In this document: piece after piece, positions 46,201-52,200 of the stretch | How the letters are laid out: every line of letters starts with the position of its first letter | How positions within the stretch are numbered: position 1 is the first letter of the stretch | NCBI GenBank assembly: GCA_017893485.1 | Contig: JACEHZ010000592.1 | Span: 434,001 to 498,000, forward strand | Length of the DNA: 64,000 nucleotides | From: Hemerocallis citrina | Taxonomy: Eukaryota > Streptophyta > Magnoliopsida > Asparagales > Asphodelaceae | Reading direction: 5' to 3' | Notes under the pieces: model-generated | The model's database searches: none | Told to the model about the DNA's origin: nothing | What the model saw: the letters and a program-made list of their open reading frames with translations, nothing else | Position numbers and translations under genes: made by a program

Positions 46201-49200
46201 AAGAGCTAATCAATCTTTTGCTAGTTAAACGCTCTTTCATAATCATTTCTGGTTACTGACTTGAGCGTCGGAGGGTGCGTCGCCGGGATCAACCCCGGTG
46301 TCTTGCACTTCTTTGCAGGTGAACGGCGGGAGTCAGCGGTCAAACTCCGGCGGAACAGATTAGGTGTTTGCTATTCAGGTTTTCCAAGAACTCAGAAATA
46401 CTATCTGTTTATCCCCACACCAGATTCAGCGGTAACAGATTGGCGCCGTCTGTAGGAAACAAACGAATAGCAGCCTCCCCTCTTCCCGTTGGTCAGATCT
46501 CCTCCAGCCATGCCTCCGAGGAAAGTAAGATCTAGAGGGTCCAACCGTGGACCCATTCCCGTTGATCAGCAAGAGGTAGTCCCCATCCAACCCGCTCAGC
46601 GGCAGGGGCAACTTCCTCTCCAAGCGGAAGACCCTCTTCAACAAGATCAGCCTCCTCTTCAGAATCAGCAACCCCCTAAGGGTCCCGCCGGTCCTCAGAA
46701 TGCCGGTGCGGGGGCTTCGCGTCCCAACCCGCAGAAGCAACCCCTCCATCAGGACCGCATTTCGGTACACAATGCCTCTTCGGATTCCATGGCCTCCCAC
46801 AATCCTCGAGTTTCTGACCTCTGCAATACCATCCTTAATCGGCAGAAGGATAAGGATCTTCGCCGCCGTCTGGACGAAAAGCGGACCCAAGAGGGAGCCT
46901 TCCGCCAACAGCGTCCGGATGAGCGATCTCCTCACCGCCGAGACTACAGAAGGTCCCCTACCCGAAGAGGGATGAAAGAGTCCCCCGAACACCATAGGAG
47001 AAGACCTCATTCCCCTACCGGTCGACAACATCCGAGGAACGATGAGGCACCCATCACCCGTGCCGAGTTTCAGCAGTTCCAAACAACGGTGTTGCAAGCC
47101 CTCAACCTCCGACCCAACAATAACAATGCTCAGAGGGCTCCTACCCCTCCACGGGTCCAAAGTCCTCACCATCGGTCCATAACTCCTCCGGCTCCTAGCA
47201 ACCAACAGCGCATGCCTAGCCCTCGCCGCTCCCAGAGCTACCGTCGTCGCTCCCCTTCCTATGAAGACGAGTCCAGAGGCTCGTTTGACTATCGTCGAAG
47301 GGACGATGCTCTCTACTGCCGTCTCCACGAGATGGAGAGGCGTATCGGCCGAATAGACAAGGATGAGGAGTTAAGAAGAAGGACCATCCGTCCGAGCAGA
47401 CCTCCTTTCTCCCGGACCATCATGGAAGCTCCTATCCCAAGAGGTTTCGAACCCCTGCAGTTCGAAACTTACTCGAGGGAGTCGGACCCCGTGGACCACA
47501 TCGAAAGCTTTAAGACCCTCATGCTAATCCACCAAGCTTCTGATGCTTTGCTGTGCAAAACCTTCCCCGCCACTCTTAAGGGTTCGGCTCGGGAGTAGTA
47601 CTCCCGCCTCGCCCCGTCTTCCATATTCTCCTTCGAGCAATTCGAGACCCTCTTCATCACTCATTTTGTGAGTAGCAGACGCACGGAGAAGACCAACATC
47701 TCGTTGCTCCAGCTCCGCCAGGAGAAAGGAGAGAAGTTGAGAGACTATGTGAGGAGGTTCACTGCAGAAGTGAGATCCATCGCTTCCCTTAATCAGCCTG
47801 TTGCAGCGGCCGCCTTCCAATCGAACGTCCTCAACTCTAGCCTTCGCTCCTCCCTTGCCAAGAAGCCCCCACATACTTTCTCCGACCTCCTTCTTAGGAG
47901 CGAGAAGTACATTCGGGCCGAAGAAACCGAGAATCTCCCGGGCTTTGAGGAGACATCTTCCAGGAACAAACGGAATAGCACAAGCGAAGAGGGGTCCCAA
48001 AAATCCCAGAAGGACGGCAATGGACAGCGTCGCCCGACTCCTCGGTTTGAGAAGTTCACCCCCCTCATTGCCAATATATCAGAAGTTCTTATGGAGGTGG
48101 ACAAGGAAGGGCTCCTCCGCGCTCCCCCAAGAATGAATACACCTGGCAAGAATAGGAACAAGGATAAGTGGTGCCGCTTTCACATGTACCACGGCCACGA
48201 CACGGATGATTGTCGGGATCTGAAAGAGGAGATCGAAGAACTCATACAGCGGGGGCACCTGACCAAGTTCGTCCAAAAAGAGGGGGCCGAGCTTCCCCCC
48301 TGAGGAGCTAGCAAACGAACCGAAGGGCCCGGCGAGCTTTAAGACTCGGAATCTCCCAGCTCCTCCCAAGAGGTCTTCACCTTATTGTAGCAGTAGGATC
48401 TTGATTTTTAATAAGGCCGATGCTTGTAACTCGGCCAACAGCATGTAATAATGGCTCGCCCTATTGGAGCGGCCACTTAGTTTATTTCAATAAAACTTTA
48501 CATCTTTTCATTGAAAATTATTGCTCTTGCTTCTCTATCTCTCCGAGTCACGACTCTCTTAAATGGTGGTTTCGGAATCCAGCTTCTTCTACATGGCTGC
48601 TCCCGCAACTTACTAACCTTTAACAACGAGTTCGGAGTCCAACACTTGGTTCGATTCCTCTTCAAATAACTTGCTCTTCAGCGGGTTAGAAGTGGTTCGC
48701 CATTCAGAATTGCTCCCACAACCGTTGAATAACTCTAACGACGAGTTCGGAGTCCAACACTTGGCTCTATTCCTCTTCAAATAACTTGCTCTTCAGCGGG
48801 TTAGAAGTGGTTCGCCATTCGGAATTGCTCCCACAACCGTTGAATAACTCTAACGATGGTTCGGAGTCCAACACTTGGCTTGATTCCTCTTCAAATAACT
48901 TGCTCTTCAGCGGGTTAGAAGTGGTTCGCCATTCGGAACTGCTCCCACAACTGTTGATTCTGTCATTTAAATAGCGAGTTCGGAGCACAACTCTCTCCTA
49001 GAGTTCCTCCTCACACTCGTCTCACAAATGGCTCTCTCCCAGAGCCGAGCTCTTCCCTCCGCTCGCCTCCAAAGCGGACCTCTTCTCAACGAGTTCGGAG
49101 CTCACAACTCTCCCCTAGAGTTGCTCCTCAAACTCGTCTTCCAGATCGCTCTCTCCCAGAGCCGAGCTATTCACTCCGCTCGCCTCCAAAGCGGACCTCT

Positions 49201-52200
49201 TCTCAACGAGTTTGGAGCACAACTCTTCCCTAGAGTTGCTCCTCAAAACTCGTCTTCCAAATGGCTCTCCTAAAGCCGAGCTCTTCACTCCGCTCACCTC
49301 CAAGGCGGACCTCTTCTCAAACGAGTTCGGAGCTAAAACTCTCTCCTAGAGTTGCTCCTCAAACTCGTCTTCCAGATGGCTCTCTCCTAATGCCGAACTC
49401 TTCGCTCCGCTCACCTCCAAGGCGGACCTCTTCTCAAACGAGTTCGGAGCTAAAACTCTCTCCTAGAGTTGCTCCTCAAACTCGTCTTCCAGATGGCTCT
49501 CTCCTAATGCCGAACTCTTCGCTCCGCTCACCTCCAAGGTGGACCTCTTCTCAAACGAGTTCGGAGCTAAAACTCTCTCCTAGAGTTGCTCCTCAAACTC
49601 GTCTTCCAGATCGCTCTCTCCCAGAGCCGAGCTCTTCACTCTGCTCCCTCTAAAGCGGACCTCTTCTCAACGAGTTCGAAGCTCACAACTCTCCCCTAGA
49701 GTGGCTCCTCAAACTCGTCTTCCAAATGGCTCTCTCCCAGAGCCGAGCTCTTCGCTCCGCTCACCTCTAAGGCGGACCTCTTCTCAAACGAGTTCGGAGC
49801 TAAAACTCTCTCCTAGAGTTGCTCCTCAAAATCGTCTTCCAGATCGCTCCGCTCACCTCCAAGGCGGACCTCTTCTCAAACGAGTTCGGAGCTAAAACTC
49901 TCTCCTAGAGTTGCTCCTCAAACTCGTCTTCTAGATCGCTCTCTCCCAGAGCCAAGCTCTTCACTCGACTCCCTCTAAAGCGGACCTCTTCTCAACGAGT
50001 TCGGAGCTCACAACTCTCCCCTAGAGTTGCTCCTCAAACTCGTCTTCCAGATCGCTCTCTCCCATAGCCGAGCTCTTCACTCCGCTCGCCTCCAAAGTGG
50101 ACATCTTCTCAACGAGTTCGAAGCACAACTCTCCCCTAGAGTTGCTCCTCAAAACTCGTCTTCCAGATGGCTCTCTCCTAGAGTCGAGCTATTCACTCCG
50201 CTCGCTTCCAAAACGGGCCTCTTCGAAGCGAGTTCGGATCGCAAAACTCTCCCATAGAGTTGTTCCTTATACTCTCTTCAAAGAATGGGTCTTCTCCACA
50301 CCTAAGAGTGGAGCTCCTCTTCAAAAATCTCCAAAACCGAACAGAGCATCACCTCTTCCATATGCCGACCCCCTTCCTCGACAAGCTCCGACCCATCCCC
50401 TTCATCAACTCGCCGAGCTTCTCCTCACGCTCGAGCCGTCCGAACTCCGAGCTCCACTACACCGAGCTACTACGGGCAGAGGGAGAACTACCGAGTCACC
50501 GAGCCGAGTGGACGAGGTACCGACCTCCACATATGAAGAAAAATTCTGCAGAGCCGGTTTCACCGTTGGATCATGCCAAAATTCGTGCTAGAACATGATG
50601 AACGGTTCAGATCGCGCCACGTCTCCATAAAACGACAAGATAACGTTTTCTCGAAATGTGAGCCTCTTGTCTTGTGATTCGCGCCACGATCGTGATCAAC
50701 CGTCCAAGATGGAGCCACGTTGCTCGGATCTGAAATCCGATCTACCGAACTGCAAAGTGGCAAAAATGCACCTCAAAATCCGTGCTCGGATCTGCCGAAC
50801 AAGACGCATCTGCCGAGCAGCAAAGCAGATGAAGAGGAAGAAAGAAAAAGAGGCTAACAGATCGGGGTCAGATCCGATACCCACGGTCCGACCCATACCC
50901 TTCTTAGCTCCTTCATTCTTCTCCTTCTTCTTCAATCTTCCCGCTAAAAGTACCCAACACTTCTCCTCTTCTTCACTGTGCGAAAGAACAAGGCAGAGGA
51001 GAGAACCCAAATGCCTCTCCTCCCCTTCTTCTTTCTTCTCAGGGCCGAGCTCCGCCATGGTCGAGCTGCCGAGCCGAAGGGACGAGGTACCGACCTCCAC
51101 ATATGAAGAAAAATTTTGCCGATCCGATTTCACCGTCAGATCATCTCAAAATTCGCACTCAAGCGTGATGGACGGATCAGATCGCGCCACGTCACCACAA
51201 AATGACAAGATAACGCTTTCTCGAAATTTGAGCCTCTTGTCTCGTGATTCGCGCCACGATCGTGATCAACCGTCCAGATGGAGCCACATAGCTCGGATCT
51301 GAAATCCGAGCTACCGAACTACCGAACTACCGAGCAGCAAAGTGGTCAAAAATGCTCCTCAAAATCCGTGCTCGGATTTGCCGAACAAGAAGCAGAGGAG
51401 AGGAGAGGAGAGAAAGAAAAAAAAAGAGCCGGGTTCGGACCCGTTAAGGGGATTTAAACCCGAAACCCGAACTCCTTCCCATCCTCTTCTTCTCCACTCT
51501 CCCGCCAAAACAAACCAGAAGCAAAAAAAAAAAAAACCCAACACTCCAACATCTCTCCCTCTCGCCGAACACGTCACCAAGCTCACAACATGAGCTCTCC
51601 TCGCCATGGTCGACCACAGCTCCTCGCCGACCGCCACGTCGCGAGTCCCGACCTCCTCCAAGCTCCAAGCTTTACTCCGCCTCCGAGCTCTTGTGTCGAG
51701 CTCCATCACCGAGATCGACCCCATCGCCGTGCCGATCTCCTCTATCCGCCGAAGCCAACAAACGAAGCTCCACCATGGCCTGTCTCCAAGCTCCGCCATG
51801 GCCGACCACCTCCACTCCGAGCTCCGATGCCGAGCTCCACCTTCGTCTCCTTCGCGAGCTCTACTCCACCTCCGAGCTCCAATGCCGAGCTCACAAAGCT
51901 CCGAAGCATCGAGCTCTTCAATATGCCGGAGCTCCAAGCTCCAGTATGTCGACCCCCTTCGCCGAAGCTCCGTTCCAGTCGAAGCTTGAACCCTTCGCCA
52001 AGCTCCGACTCCTTGCCGAGCTCGAACCCATCACCTCTCCACTGAGTTCAGGCACTCCTCCACCACCATGGCCTGTCTCCAAGCTCGAGTCGTCTCCTCT
52101 GCCGAAGCCCCGAGCCGAACTCTCAACCGAGCTCCACTCTCTTCGCCGAAGAACTCCCTGGAGCTCCACAGCTCCTCCCGCCTTCACGAGCTTCGACCCC

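Noticed and set aside
46426..47328. 300-codon ORF on the minus strand
   Set aside because: Antisense shadow of the GAG-1 gag; no domain, and gag explains the sequence.
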